Shown here: piece by piece, positions 1 through 8,662 of the stretch
Position numbering within the stretch: the first letter of the stretch is position 1
Layout of the letters: every line of letters begins with the position of its first letter
Source of the DNA: Streptomyces wuyuanensis
GTDB taxonomy: Bacteria; Actinomycetota; Actinomycetes; Streptomycetales; Streptomycetaceae
Direction of reading: 5' to 3'
DNA length: 64,000 nt
NCBI RefSeq assembly: GCF_900103455.1
Contig: NZ_FNHI01000012.1
Coordinates: 124,001 to 188,000, forward strand
Made by a program: the position numbers and the translations under genes
Notes under the pieces: generated by a model
What the model was told of the DNA's origin: nothing
The model's database searches: none
What the model saw: the letters and a program-made list of their open reading frames with translations, nothing else

Positions 1-1560
1 GACCACGGGCACGTCGTTCTCGATCAGGGCGATGGGCCCGTGCTTCAGCTCGCCCGCGGCGAAGCCCTCGGCGTGCATGTAGGCGAGCTCCTTGAGCTTC
101 AGTGCGCCTTCCAGGGCCACCGGATAACCGACGTGCCGGCCGAGGAAGAGCACCGTGTTCTTGCGCGCCAGGGAGCGGGCCAGGGCACGCACCGGCTCCA
201 TGGTCTCCAGGACCTGGTCCACCTGGGTGGCGATCTGGGAGAGGTCCCGGATGACGGCCCGGATCTCGTCGCCCCACTTGGTGCCGCGCACCTGCCCCAG
301 GTACAGGGCCACCAGGTAGCACGCGACCAGCTGGGTCAGGAACGCCTTGGTCGAGGCGACCGCGACCTCCGGACCGGCGTGCGTGTAGAGCACGGCGTCC
401 GACTCGCGTGGGATCGTGGAGCCGTTGGTGTTGCAGATGGCGAGGACCTTCGCACCCTGCTCGCGGGCGTGGCGCAACGCCATGAGCGTGTCCATGGTCT
501 CGCCCGACTGCGAGATGGCGACGACGAGCGTCCGCTGGTCGAGGATCGGGTCGCGGTAGCGGAACTCGCTCGCCAGTTCCACCTCGCAGGGGATCCTCGT
601 CCAGTGCTCGATGGCGTACTTGGCGATCAGCCCGGCGTGGAACGCCGTGCCGCACGCCACGATCACCACCTTGTGCGCCTCCCGCAGCACCGCGGCCGGG
701 ATGCGCACCTCGTCGAGCGTGAGCGAGCCCTCCGCGTCGATCCGCCCGAGGAGGGTGTCGGCGACGGCCTTCGGCTGCTCGGCGATCTCCTTGAGCATGA
801 AGTAGTCGTAGCCGTCCTTCTCGGCGGCCGAGGCGTCCCAGTCCACGTGGTACGAGCGCACTTCCGCGGGCGCACCGTCGAAGTCGGTCACCGTGACGCC
901 GTCGCGCCGGAGTTCGACGACCTGGTCCTGGCCGAGTTCGATGGCCGAGCGCGTGTGGGCGATGAACGCGGCGACGTCCGAGGCCAGGAACGCCTCGCCG
1001 TCGCCGACGCCGACGACGAGAGGGGAGTTGCGGCGCGCGCCGACCACGACGTCCGGCTCGTCCGCGTGGACGGCGACCAGGGTGAAGGCACCGTCCAGCC
1101 GCCGGCACACCAGGCGCATGGCCTCGGCGAGTTCACCGCAGGACGAGAACTCCTCGGCGAGCAGATGGGCCACGACCTCGGTGTCCGTCTCGGAGGCGAG
1201 GTCGTGGCCGCGCTCGGCGAGTTCCGCCCGCAGCGCGGCGAAGTTCTCGATGATGCCGTTGTGGACGACGGCGACGCGCCCGGCGTTGTCCAGATGCGGA
1301 TGGGCGTTGGCGTCCGTGGGGCCCCCGTGGGTGGCCCACCTCGTGTGCCCGATGCCCGTGGAGCCGCTGGGCAGCGGGCGGTCGGTGAGTTCCTTCTCCA
1401 GATTGAGCAGCTTCCCGGCCTTCTTGGCCGCGGCCAGCCCTCCGTCGGCGAGCACGGCCACGCCTGCCGAGTCGTAGCCCCGGTATTCGAGCCGCTTGAG
1501 CCCCGCGATGACGACATCGAGCGCGGACTGCGCTCCCACGTAACCCACGATTCCGCACAT
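1..1560 (-). CDS. glmS: Glutamine--fructose-6-phosphate aminotransferase, 3' end cut by window
   Basis: Converts fructose-6-phosphate and glutamine to glucosamine-6-phosphate, the first step toward UDP-GlcNAc for cell wall. The ATG at 1560 gives MCGIVGYVGAQSALDVVIAG, with Cys2 as the N-terminal nucleophile of class II glutamine amidotransferases, followed by LEYRGYDSAGVAV. The frame is open to base 1, so 520 of the usual ~615 residues are present and the end of the second sugar-isomerase domain is missing. glmM, which acts one step later in the pathway, lies at 7.1-8.5 kb on the same strand. Identification is secure; only the C-terminus is unseen. Confidence 0.97.
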   Translation of the reverse strand, partial: MCGIVGYVGAQSALDVVIAGLKRLEYRGYDSAGVAVLADGGLAAAKKAGKLLNLEKELTDRPLPSGSTGIGHTRWATHGGPTDANAHPHLDNAGRVAVVHNGIIENFAALRAELAERGHDLASETDTEVVAHLLAEEFSSCGELAEAMRLVCRRLDGAFTLVAVHADEPDVVVGARRNSPLVVGVGDGEAFLASDVAAFIAHTRSAIELGQDQVVELRRDGVTVTDFDGAPAEVRSYHVDWDASAAEKDGYDYFMLKEIAEQPKAVADTLLGRIDAEGSLTLDEVRIPAAVLREAHKVVIVACGTAFHAGLIAKYAIEHWTRIPCEVELASEFRYRDPILDQRTLVVAISQSGETMDTLMALRHAREQGAKVLAICNTNGSTIPRESDAVLYTHAGPEVAVASTKAFLTQLVACYLVALYLGQVRGTKWGDEIRAVIRDLSQIATQVDQVLETMEPVRALARSLARKNTVLFLGRHVGYPVALEGALKLKELAYMHAEGFAAGELKHGPIALIENDVPVV

Positions 1561-1623
1561 GGCGGCAGCCTACGGCTCCGACGCCGCGCCCGCCTCGGCC
1601 GCGGCCCGCACGTGCCCGGTGGC

Positions 1624-1655
1624 CCGCCGCCGGCCGTCCGTGCGACCGGCGGCGG
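1624..1655 (-). terminator. Hairpin downstream of the lipoprotein gene
   Basis: A perfect 10-bp inverted repeat (CCGCCGCCGG ... CCGGCGGCGG) with a 12-nt loop starts 7 nt past the stop codon of the lipoprotein gene. There is no U-tract, which is usual for streptomycete terminators. It separates this gene from glmS. Confidence 0.55.
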
Positions 1656-1661
1656 TTCCGG

Positions 1662-2468
1662 TCAGCCGAGCTTGGCGGCCTGGGCGTCGATCACGACGGT
1701 GGGCAGCGGGAACTCCTTGCCCGAGGCGATGGAGCCGAGGTTGATGGAGGAGAACGAGGCGATGGTGGAGCCCTGACGCACCAGCACCACCTTGTGCGGC
1801 ATCTTCTGGCCGTCCTGCTCGGAGACGAGCGCCCAGGCGGCGGCCTCCTGGCCACCTGACGCCTTGATCTCCTCCACCTTGACGACCTTGGACTTGTCCG
1901 TGCCCATCGTCATGCCGAAGCCGCCCGCGCAGGCGTCGGCAGCGGTCCGCAGGCCGGCGACGGCCTCCTCGGCGCCCTTGCCGTCGTACGAGGAGAGGGA
2001 GACCATCGTGGCGGTCATGTCGAGGGCCGCCCCGAGCGCCTCCTCCACGTCCTTGTCCGTCAGGTCGCCCAGGCCGGTCGCCGCGTCGTCCTTCTTCGGC
2101 TCCTCGATCACCTTGCGCTTGACGGTCGCCTTCGCCTCCCCGAGCGGCACGGCGGCCACGGCGTCGGCCAGCGGCTTGCAGTCGGCCTTGTCGACGACGA
2201 CCTTGTCGCCCGCGACCTCGTCCTCGGGCCCGGTCTTGGTGACCTTGTGGCCCTTGACCTCGCCCTCGGCCAGGGCGAGCTTCTCCAGCTCGGCGGCGGT
2301 CAGCGCCTTGGCCGCGGGCTCGGCGGCGGCGGAGGAGCCGCCCTTGGCCTTGTCGCCGCCCCCGCCCTCGCCCCCGCCCTCGCTGCCGCTGCAGGCTGTG
2401 GCGAGCAGGGCCAGGGAGACGGCGGTGACGGCGGTGACGGCGGTACGGCTGATGGCGGAGGTTCGCAT
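1662..2468 (-). CDS. Secreted lipoprotein of unknown function
   Basis: A 268-residue protein with a lipoprotein signal peptide: basic MRTSAISR, a hydrophobic stretch, then ATAC with the lipidated Cys at residue 26. A Gly/Ala/Glu/Lys-rich linker follows. The mature part is Ala-, Asp- and Lys-rich with regular secondary structure and no catalytic motif I recognise. I chose the ATG at 2468 because it puts the signal peptide at the N-terminus; the frame stays open upstream to 2615, but the extra 49 residues look like noncoding translation. The Shine-Dalgarno sequence is weak. The gene stands alone between glmS and the divergent coaA. It probably sits on the outer face of the membrane; its role is unknown. 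Confidence 0.8.
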   Translation of the reverse strand: MRTSAISRTAVTAVTAVSLALLATACSGSEGGGEGGGGDKAKGGSSAAAEPAAKALTAAELEKLALAEGEVKGHKVTKTGPEDEVAGDKVVVDKADCKPLADAVAAVPLGEAKATVKRKVIEEPKKDDAATGLGDLTDKDVEEALGAALDMTATMVSLSSYDGKGAEEAVAGLRTAADACAGGFGMTMGTDKSKVVKVEEIKASGGQEAAAWALVSEQDGQKMPHKVVLVRQGSTIASFSSINLGSIASGKEFPLPTVVIDAQAAKLG

Positions 2469-2644
2469 GGAGGATCTTTCTGTGTGAATGATGTGAACAC
2501 GATAGGACCGCCGTGTGACAGGGCGATCATGCAGGACGCCCCGGTGCCCGAACCGTGACGCCCGCGTGATCAACCGGAGCCGGCCCCGGCCCGCGTGACC
2601 GAGCCCACCCCCCACGACCCGCCCTCAGCCCCGACAATGAGCAT

Positions 2645-3637
2645 GTGATCACTTCGCCGCCACGAAGCCGCAGGGCCGACCGGACCGAGGCGTCCCCGTA
2701 TGTCGACCTGACCCGCGAGGAGTGGAGCGCCCTCCGCGAGAAGACGCCGCTGCCGCTGACCGCCGCCGAGGTCGAGCAGCTCCGCGGCCTCGGTGACGTC
2801 ATCGACCTCGACGAGGTACGGGACATCTATCTGCCGCTGTCCCGGCTGCTCAATCTGTACGTCGGGGCCACCGCCAACCTCCGGGGGGCCCTCAACACCT
2901 TCCTCGGTGAGGCGGGCAACGGCCACGGCACCCAGCGCGGCACCCCGTTCGTCATAGGGGTCGCGGGCTCCGTGGCCGTCGGCAAGTCGACGGTGGCCCG
3001 GCTGCTGCAGGCGCTGCTCGCCCGCTGGCCGGAGCACCCGCGCGTCGAGCTGGTCACCACCGACGGCTTCCTCTATCCGATGAAGCAGCTCCAGGACCGG
3101 GGACTGATGTCGCGGAAGGGCTTCCCCGAGTCGTACGACCGCCGCGCCCTGACCCGTTTCGTCGCCGACATCAAGGCCGGCAAGGACGAGGTGTCCGCGC
3201 CCGTCTACTCGCACCTCATCTACGACATCGTCCCCGGCGAACGGCTGACCGTGCGCCGCCCCGACATCCTGATCGTCGAGGGCCTCAACGTCCTCCAGCC
3301 GGCCCTGCCCGGCAAGGACGGACGCACCCGGGTCGGTCTCGCCGACTACTTCGACTTCTCCGTGTACGTGGACGCCCGCCCGGAGGACATCGAGCGCTGG
3401 TACCTCAACCGCTTCCGCAAGCTGCGCGAGACCGCGTTCCAGGACCCGTCCTCGTACTTCCGCAAGTACACCCAGGTCTCCGAGGACGAGGCGCTGGACT
3501 ACGCGCGGACGATGTGGCGCACGATCAACGGCGTCAATCTGCAGGAGAACGTGGCTCCGACACGGGGGCGTGCCACCCTGGTCCTGCGCAAGGGCCCCGA
3601 CCACAAGGTCCAGCGGCTGTCCCTGCGCAAGCTCTGA
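2645..3637 (+). CDS. coaA: Type I pantothenate kinase
   Basis: Phosphorylates pantothenate to 4'-phosphopantothenate, the committed step of coenzyme A synthesis, in the cytoplasm. The 330-residue length matches bacterial CoaA (about 310-330). The P-loop GVAGSVAVGKST lies at residues ~105-116, and the family signatures TTDGFLYP, SRKGFPESYD and LIVEGLNVLQP follow. Translation starts at GTG 2645 (VITSPPRS). The gene is divergent from the preceding lipoprotein gene. The start of the DUF389 gene lies 61 nt past the coaA stop and may be co-transcribed. Confidence 0.96.
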   Translation: MITSPPRSRRADRTEASPYVDLTREEWSALREKTPLPLTAAEVEQLRGLGDVIDLDEVRDIYLPLSRLLNLYVGATANLRGALNTFLGEAGNGHGTQRGTPFVIGVAGSVAVGKSTVARLLQALLARWPEHPRVELVTTDGFLYPMKQLQDRGLMSRKGFPESYDRRALTRFVADIKAGKDEVSAPVYSHLIYDIVPGERLTVRRPDILIVEGLNVLQPALPGKDGRTRVGLADYFDFSVYVDARPEDIERWYLNRFRKLRETAFQDPSSYFRKYTQVSEDEALDYARTMWRTINGVNLQENVAPTRGRATLVLRKGPDHKVQRLSLRKL

Positions 3638-3698
3638 GTCCGCCGTCCGCCGCCACGGCCGGACCGGCCGAACGGACCAACGCCGAGGAGTCGTCCGC

Positions 3699-4649
3699 GT
3701 GCTGCACCTGCGCCTGATCGTCCCGCCCGACCGCACCGAGCGGGTCGTCGACACCATCGAGAGGACGGTCGGCACGACGCACCTCGCCGTGCTCGCCGGT
3801 GCCGCGCGCCATCCGTCCGGGGACCTGGTCATGTGCGATGTCGCCCGCGAGGCCGGTGACGAACTGATCGGCAGTCTGCGGGAACTGGGCCTCGACCGCG
3901 ACGGTGCGATCTCCGTGGAGACGATCGACCTGTCGCTGTCGAGACGCGCCGACGACGCCGAGGAGGAGGCGCCGGGCGAGCCCGCGGACGCGGTTCTGTG
4001 GGAGCAGCTGACGGACGCGACCCATGAGGAGTCGACCCTCTCCGTCACCTATCTGGCGTTCCTGACGCTGGCGACCATGATCGCCGCCTGCGGTGTGGTC
4101 CTGGACAACGCGATCCTCATCGTGGGCGCGATGGCCGTCGGCCCGGAGTTCGGACCGCTCGCCGGCTTCAGCACGGCCGTGGTGCAGCGGCTCCCCCGGC
4201 TCGCCGTGCGCTCGCTGGTGGCCCTGGTGGTCGGGTTCGCCGTGGCCATGGCGGTGACGGTCGCCTTCAGCCTCTTCATGCACGGAGTCGGGCTGTTCAC
4301 TTTCTCGATGCTCGAAGGCGACCGCCCCAACACGGCCTTCATCTATGACCCGGACGCGTTCTCGTTCGTCGTCGCCGTCCTCGCGGGCGTCGCCGGCACG
4401 CTGTCGCTGACGTCCGCCAAGTCCGGGGCGCTGGTCGGTGTCGCCATCTCCGTGACGACGGTCCCGGCGGCCTCCAACGCGGCGGTGGCTCTCAGCTACG
4501 GCGACTACGGGCAGGCAGGAGGCTCCAGCCTGCAACTCGTGGTGAACCTGCTCGGGATCATCATCGCGGGGACGCTGACGCTGTTCGTCCAGAAGTGGCT
4601 GTGGACGCGCCAGCGCCGGTCGATGCGGAAGCCGGCCGGGACGGCCTGA
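3699..4649 (+). CDS. DUF389 family integral membrane protein
   Basis: A 316-residue protein. The N-terminal ~110 residues form a soluble domain (LHLRLIVPPDRTERVVDTIE...), followed by an acidic linker and about six membrane segments. The hydrophobic core carries the family signature NAILIVGAMAVGPEFGPLAG and a later SLTSAKSGALVGVAISVTTVPA. This pattern is typical of DUF389 proteins, whose biochemical function is not established. Translation starts at GTG 3699, preceded by GAGGAG at 3685-3690; the frame runs further upstream inside coaA, but those codons are an out-of-frame overlap. Possibly co-transcribed with coaA. Confidence 0.85.
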   Translation: MLHLRLIVPPDRTERVVDTIERTVGTTHLAVLAGAARHPSGDLVMCDVAREAGDELIGSLRELGLDRDGAISVETIDLSLSRRADDAEEEAPGEPADAVLWEQLTDATHEESTLSVTYLAFLTLATMIAACGVVLDNAILIVGAMAVGPEFGPLAGFSTAVVQRLPRLAVRSLVALVVGFAVAMAVTVAFSLFMHGVGLFTFSMLEGDRPNTAFIYDPDAFSFVVAVLAGVAGTLSLTSAKSGALVGVAISVTTVPAASNAAVALSYGDYGQAGGSSLQLVVNLLGIIIAGTLTLFVQKWLWTRQRRSMRKPAGTA

Positions 4650-4698
4650 AGCGTCGCGCGGGCGTTCCAAGCAAACGATTCGGCAGGCAGCCCGTCGC

Positions 4699-4947
4699 TC
4701 AGTTGCGCCTTCCCCCGCCGTCGACGACAAAGACACCCATGCCCGTCACGGTCTCGACGAGGCCCTCGTCCTTGAGCACCTTCACGGCCTTGCGCAGGGT
4801 GTCCCTGGCCACGCCGAATTCCGCTTCGAGCTCGACCAGGCTCGGAATGCGCCGCCCAGGAGGAATCGCGCCGCTCTCAATGCGCTCCCGCAGAAACGCG
4901 GCGATCTGCTGATACGGCGGCACGGGGCCTTCCCGGTCAATCTTCAT
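4699..4947 (-). CDS. Minimal GntR-type winged-helix regulator
   Basis: An 82-residue protein that is almost only a GntR DNA-binding domain: PPYQQIAAFLRERIESGAI, then IPSLVELEAEFGVARDTLRKA (the helix-turn-helix) and the wing LVETVTGMGVFVV. The effector-binding domain of normal GntR regulators (about 240 residues) is absent, leaving only seven residues after the wing. ATG 4947 is chosen because family members start just before the PPYQQ helix. It is divergent from the two-gene unit at 5110-5537, with a palindromic site between them, so it probably controls that pair and itself. How it senses a signal without a ligand domain cannot be told from the sequence. Confidence 0.85.
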   Translation of the reverse strand: MKIDREGPVPPYQQIAAFLRERIESGAIPPGRRIPSLVELEAEFGVARDTLRKAVKVLKDEGLVETVTGMGVFVVDGGGRRN

Positions 4948-4985
4948 GATCGCGACCGTAGACGGCGGGCGCCCACACTCCATAG

Positions 4986-5011
4986 CTACCCCAGGGGGTA
5001 GACGGGGGTAG
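4986..5011. promoter_or_regulatory. Candidate GntR operator in the divergent intergenic region
   Basis: The perfect dyad CTACCCC-AG-GGGGTAG (4986-5001) is followed by a second copy of the half-site GGGGGTAG at 5004-5011. The two GGGGGTAG copies are 10 bp apart, on the same face of the helix. The site lies 39 bp upstream of the regulator's ATG and 99 bp upstream of the divergent GTG. Assignment to the adjacent regulator is inferred from position and symmetry. Confidence 0.5.
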
Positions 5012-5109
5012 TACACCTCCTCTACGCTGCGACGACAAGCCCCGGCGACGGATGCAGCCGTCCCGGGGCGTGGCCATCAACCGACAAGGGAACCAAGGGA
5101 GCCGATGAC

Positions 5110-5343
5110 GTGAACGACCTTATCCCCCGCCTCGCCGCATGGCTGCGGAGTTGGCTGGACCGGCACTTCCCCGCGGGTGCGGGCCCCGGCCTCGCTCCCC
5201 CGCCCGCGCCGGTCGTGCGCCCGGCGCCGCCCCTTCCCGCACACCGCAGCCCCTACGGCCTCGACGGACCGCTCGACGGGGACGTGAGCGCCCTGGTACG
5301 GCCCTACCTCGGCGACACCCTCGCCCACGAGGCGGCCGCATGA
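5110..5343 (+). CDS. Small Pro/Ala-rich protein, unknown
   Basis: A 77-residue protein starting at GTG 5110, preceded by AGGGAG. It begins with a short amphipathic stretch (NDLIPRLAAWLRSWLDRHF), then a Pro/Ala-rich low-complexity middle and an acidic tail. Its stop overlaps the next start (ATGA), so the two small genes are translationally coupled. Codon bias fits real coding sequence. No function can be assigned; its partner is the neighbouring Cys-rich peptide, and the short GntR regulator is divergent to it. Confidence 0.6.
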   Translation: MNDLIPRLAAWLRSWLDRHFPAGAGPGLAPPPAPVVRPAPPLPAHRSPYGLDGPLDGDVSALVRPYLGDTLAHEAAA

Positions 5344-5537
5344 GCGGCACCGGCCCTCCGGACCGGCCGTCGCCCGTGCGCATGTGCGTGCGCTGCGAGC
5401 AGGTCACGGACGAGCCCGTGCTGGTGCACGAGGTCCACAGCGCGAGCGGCCCCGGCTGGAACGTCTACGCCTGCCGCGGCTGCGCCCCTCGATTCCCGCC
5501 GCCCGTCGACGTGTTCGACCTGCTGCGGGGCGACTGA
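5340..5537 (+). CDS. Small CxxC zinc-ribbon-like protein
   Basis: A 65-residue protein with two Cys pairs, RMCVRCEQ and YACRGCAP, about 30 residues apart, as in small treble-clef or zinc-ribbon folds. It ends in VDVFDLLRGD. The ATG at 5340 overlaps the upstream stop in an ATGA. The frame is open further upstream, but the pairing with the preceding gene favours this start. Zinc binding is an inference from Cys spacing; the partner is unknown. Confidence 0.65.
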   Translation: MSGTGPPDRPSPVRMCVRCEQVTDEPVLVHEVHSASGPGWNVYACRGCAPRFPPPVDVFDLLRGD

Positions 5538-5610
5538 ACCGGGGCTGCCGAGCCCGCAACGGAGACGGGGCGGGCCCGGCCTCGTGCCGTGCCCGCCAGC
5601 GTCGGGCGGA

Positions 5611-7017
5611 CTACCCCAGTGTTCCCTGGAGCCAGTCGAAGACGACCTCGCAGTGCAGCTGCGGCGCCATCGGGGAGCAGTGGAGCTGCGCTCCCTGGGC
5701 CGCGGTGAGCTTCACATAGTCCTTGGGCGCGGTCAGGGTGTCGAACATCTGCTGGGCCTGGCCGGGGTAGAACTGCTCGTCCTCGTAGTCGAGCACGAGC
5801 GTCGGCATCTTGATGCGCGGCACAACGTCCGTGATCTTGAGCGACTGGATGAGCCTGGCGGGTGTGTAGAAGTCGGTGAACATCTTGCCCTCGCGGGCCG
5901 AGAGCATCGCCGGGATCGAGAAGGGCTCGATACGCTTCTTCATCGTCGCGGCTGCGTCCGGGGGCAGTTGGGGGACGACCTCCTTGTTCCAGATCTCGTT
6001 GGTCTCCTCCTTGCTCGGGGTGAGGATCTGCCGGATCTCGGCGGGGAAGCCCAGCCACGGATCCACACAGCCCGGCATCGCGACCAGTGCCGCGATCCGG
6101 TCCTCGAAGGCCGCGGCCCGCGGCGCCAGGTCGCCCGCCATGCTCAGCCCGGTGAGGCCGATCTTGGACGCGTCCACGTCGGAACGCTTCGACAGCCAGT
6201 CGACGAGGGGCCCGACGACCTTCTCCCAGGTCGGAGTGAAGACCACCTGGTCCACGAAGAGCAACTGGCCCTGGCCCGGGCCGTCGTAGACGAGGGCGTT
6301 CCAGCCGCGTTCCAGGGCGGCCGGGACGCCGTAGGTCCACATGTCGACGTTCTGCCCGTCGCTGCCGTTGGTGAGGATCACGGTCGGACGGCGGGTGTTC
6401 GACGGGTCCGGCCGGAAGAACCACACGGGCAGCGGGGTCTTGCCGTACGGGACGTTCGCCTTCACCGGCGCCGGGTCGCACAGGTCGCAGAACTTGTCCC
6501 AGGCGCCGCGCCCCGCCTTGTACAGGTCCTCCTCGCTGCCCGGGTCGTCCGAGCCCAGCACGAAGAACAGCGCCTGGCCGTAGTACTGCGCGGCCCGCAG
6601 CGCGCGGAAGCGGGTGGTCTGGTCGTCGGGCTTGCTGCCCTCCGGCGGCTCCATCAGCTGGTCGCCGAGCTTGCGGAAGGTCTCGACGTACGTCTGCGAG
6701 GAGAGGCCGGCCTTGTTGATGGCGTTCACGGCGGTGAGGACTTCGCCCACCTCCGCGCTGCCGGCGCCGGACCCGCCCAGCGCCAGGAGGCCGTTGAAGT
6801 TGAAGGCCGGGTCCTTGAACAGGGTCATCGCGCCGGGCGTCGGGTCGCCCGCCTGCGCCTGCGGCGATCGGGCCCCGCTCGGCGTGGGCGCGTTGGCGGG
6901 CCTCGCCCCCTGCGAGGTGCACCCGGCCAGTACGGCCGCCCCGGCCCCGCCGACGAGCCCGGCCAGTGCGGCGCGACGGCTGGGCCCGGACACGCGGTCA
7001 GCTGATACGTACGTCAT
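5611..7017 (-). CDS. Exported alpha/beta-hydrolase, probable lipoprotein
   Basis: A 468-residue protein with a twin-arginine type signal (PSRRAALAGLVGG) ending in a lipobox LAGC (Cys33). A Pro/Ala linker follows. The catalytic domain is an alpha/beta hydrolase of the FrsA/DUF1100-like group: TVILTNGSDGQ (oxyanion strand), YDGPGQG, nucleophile elbow GLSMAG (Ser292), an acid in LVLDYEDE (residues ~410-413) and a terminal His (446 or 455). A helical region at ~65-190 precedes the core, as in pseudooxynicotine-hydrolase-type enzymes. ATG 7017 gives the signal peptide directly. The substrate is unknown. The flanking genes suggest no pathway. Confidence 0.8.
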   Translation of the reverse strand: MTYVSADRVSGPSRRAALAGLVGGAGAAVLAGCTSQGARPANAPTPSGARSPQAQAGDPTPGAMTLFKDPAFNFNGLLALGGSGAGSAEVGEVLTAVNAINKAGLSSQTYVETFRKLGDQLMEPPEGSKPDDQTTRFRALRAAQYYGQALFFVLGSDDPGSEEDLYKAGRGAWDKFCDLCDPAPVKANVPYGKTPLPVWFFRPDPSNTRRPTVILTNGSDGQNVDMWTYGVPAALERGWNALVYDGPGQGQLLFVDQVVFTPTWEKVVGPLVDWLSKRSDVDASKIGLTGLSMAGDLAPRAAAFEDRIAALVAMPGCVDPWLGFPAEIRQILTPSKEETNEIWNKEVVPQLPPDAAATMKKRIEPFSIPAMLSAREGKMFTDFYTPARLIQSLKITDVVPRIKMPTLVLDYEDEQFYPGQAQQMFDTLTAPKDYVKLTAAQGAQLHCSPMAPQLHCEVVFDWLQGTLG

Positions 7018-7102
7018 GCCAGCCGAACGTACGAGCCGCGCCGCCGGGCCCCGGGCCGCGACACCCGCCGTTCGCCCGAACGGCGGGCCGGGGAGTCCCG
7101 CG

Positions 7103-8461
7103 TCAGCCCAGTGCGGACTTGACCGCGTCGGCCAGCCGGCCGGCCACCGAGCGAGCCTGCTCGATGTCCGCGGCCTCGACCATCACCCGCACCAGCGGCT
7201 CGGTGCCGGAGGGGCGCAGCAGCACCCGGCCGGTGGTGCCGAGCTCCCGCTCGGCGTCGGTGACCGCTGCGGCCAGCTCGGCCGACGACGAGACACGCGA
7301 CTTGTCGACGTCCGGCACGTTGACCAGGACCTGCGGCAGGCGGTCCATGACGGCGGCCAGCTCGGCCAGGGAGCGGCCGGTCGCGACGACGCGGGCCGCG
7401 AGCATCAGTCCGGTGAGCGTCCCGTCCCCGGTGGTGGCGTGGTCGAGGACGATGACGTGGCCGGACTGCTCGCCGCCCAGGGCGTAGCCGTGCTCCTTCA
7501 TCGACTCCAGCACGTAGCGGTCGCCGACGGCGGTCTGCACCAGCTCGACGCCCTCGCGCTCCATCGCCAGCTTGAAGCCCAGGTTCGACATCACGGTGGC
7601 GACGACGGTGTTGCCGCGCAGCGTTCCCGCCTCGCGCATGGCCAGCGCCAGCACCGCGAGGATCTGGTCGCCGTCGATCTCGTTGCCCTCGGCGTCCACG
7701 GCGAGGCAGCGGTCGGCGTCGCCGTCGTGGGCGATGCCGAAGTCGGCCTTGTGGTCGACGACCGCGGCCTTCAGCAGGCCCAGGTGGGTCGAACCGCAGT
7801 TGTCGTTGATGTTGAGACCGTCCGGCTCGGCGCCGATCGTGACGACCTCGGCACCAGCCCGCGCGAACGCCTCGGGCGAGACCCGGGCCGCGGCGCCGTG
7901 CGCCTCGTCGAGGACGACCTTCAGCCCGTCCAGCCGGTTCGGCAGCACGGCGATGAGGTGGGCGACGTACTTGTCGAAGCCCTCGTCGTAGTCCCGGACG
8001 CGGCCGACGCCCGCCCCGGTCGGGCGGTCCCACGGCGCACCCGTGCGGTGCTCCTCGTACACGGCCTCGATGCGATCCTCCAGCTCGTCGGCGAGCTTGT
8101 GACCGCCGCGGGCGAAGAACTTGATGCCGTTGTCCGGCATGGCGTTGTGGCTCGCGGAGAGCATCACGCCGAGGTCGGCGCCGAGCGCGCCGGTGAGATA
8201 CGCCACCGCCGGGGTGGGCAGCACGCCGACCCGCAGGACGTCCACGCCCGCGCTCGCGAGGCCCGCCACCACGGCGGCCTCCAGGAACTCCCCGGACGCG
8301 CGGGGATCACGACCGACCACCGCCGTCGGCCGATGGCCCTCGAACGTGCCCGCCTCCGCGAGCACGTGCGCCGCCGCCACCGACAGGCCGAGCGCCAGCT
8401 CCGCCGTCAGATCCGCGTTCGCGACGCCGCGCACACCGTCCGTGCCGAAGAGTCGTCCCAC
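7103..8461 (-). CDS. glmM: Phosphoglucosamine mutase
   Basis: Interconverts glucosamine-6-phosphate and glucosamine-1-phosphate for UDP-GlcNAc and peptidoglycan synthesis. The 452 residues match the family. GTDGVRG is at the N-terminus, the phosphoserine loop LSASHNAMPDNG is at residues ~101-112, the metal site is DGDADR, and the C-terminal phosphate-binding loop is LLRPSGTEPLVRVMVEA. The start is GTG 8461 with CGGAGGA upstream. It lies downstream of rpsI on the same strand but after a strong terminator, so it probably has its own promoter in the 200-bp gap. Confidence 0.97.
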   Translation of the reverse strand: MGRLFGTDGVRGVANADLTAELALGLSVAAAHVLAEAGTFEGHRPTAVVGRDPRASGEFLEAAVVAGLASAGVDVLRVGVLPTPAVAYLTGALGADLGVMLSASHNAMPDNGIKFFARGGHKLADELEDRIEAVYEEHRTGAPWDRPTGAGVGRVRDYDEGFDKYVAHLIAVLPNRLDGLKVVLDEAHGAAARVSPEAFARAGAEVVTIGAEPDGLNINDNCGSTHLGLLKAAVVDHKADFGIAHDGDADRCLAVDAEGNEIDGDQILAVLALAMREAGTLRGNTVVATVMSNLGFKLAMEREGVELVQTAVGDRYVLESMKEHGYALGGEQSGHVIVLDHATTGDGTLTGLMLAARVVATGRSLAELAAVMDRLPQVLVNVPDVDKSRVSSSAELAAAVTDAERELGTTGRVLLRPSGTEPLVRVMVEAADIEQARSVAGRLADAVKSALG

Positions 8462-8603
8462 TGGTGTCCTCCGATTGTGCTCCGATAACGCAAGCCCCCG
8501 CGGGGTCCCTGCGCGAGGGTGCGGGGTCCCCCAGGTGCCGTTATACGCCGGGGGTGGGGGGCCGTGTCACCCCGGGGGGTCGCCCCGGGTCCGATATACG
8601 GAA

Positions 8604-8634
8604 CGCCCCGGCGGCACCGAGTGCCGCCGGGGCG
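8604..8634 (-). terminator. Terminator of the rplM-rpsI operon
   Basis: A perfect 14-bp stem (CGCCCCGGCGGCAC ... GTGCCGCCGGGGCG) with a 3-nt loop lies 29 nt past the rpsI stop codon. No U-tract. It isolates glmM from the ribosomal operon. Confidence 0.8.
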
Positions 8635-8662
8635 AACGTACGCCGTACAGGCGAGCAGGCGA

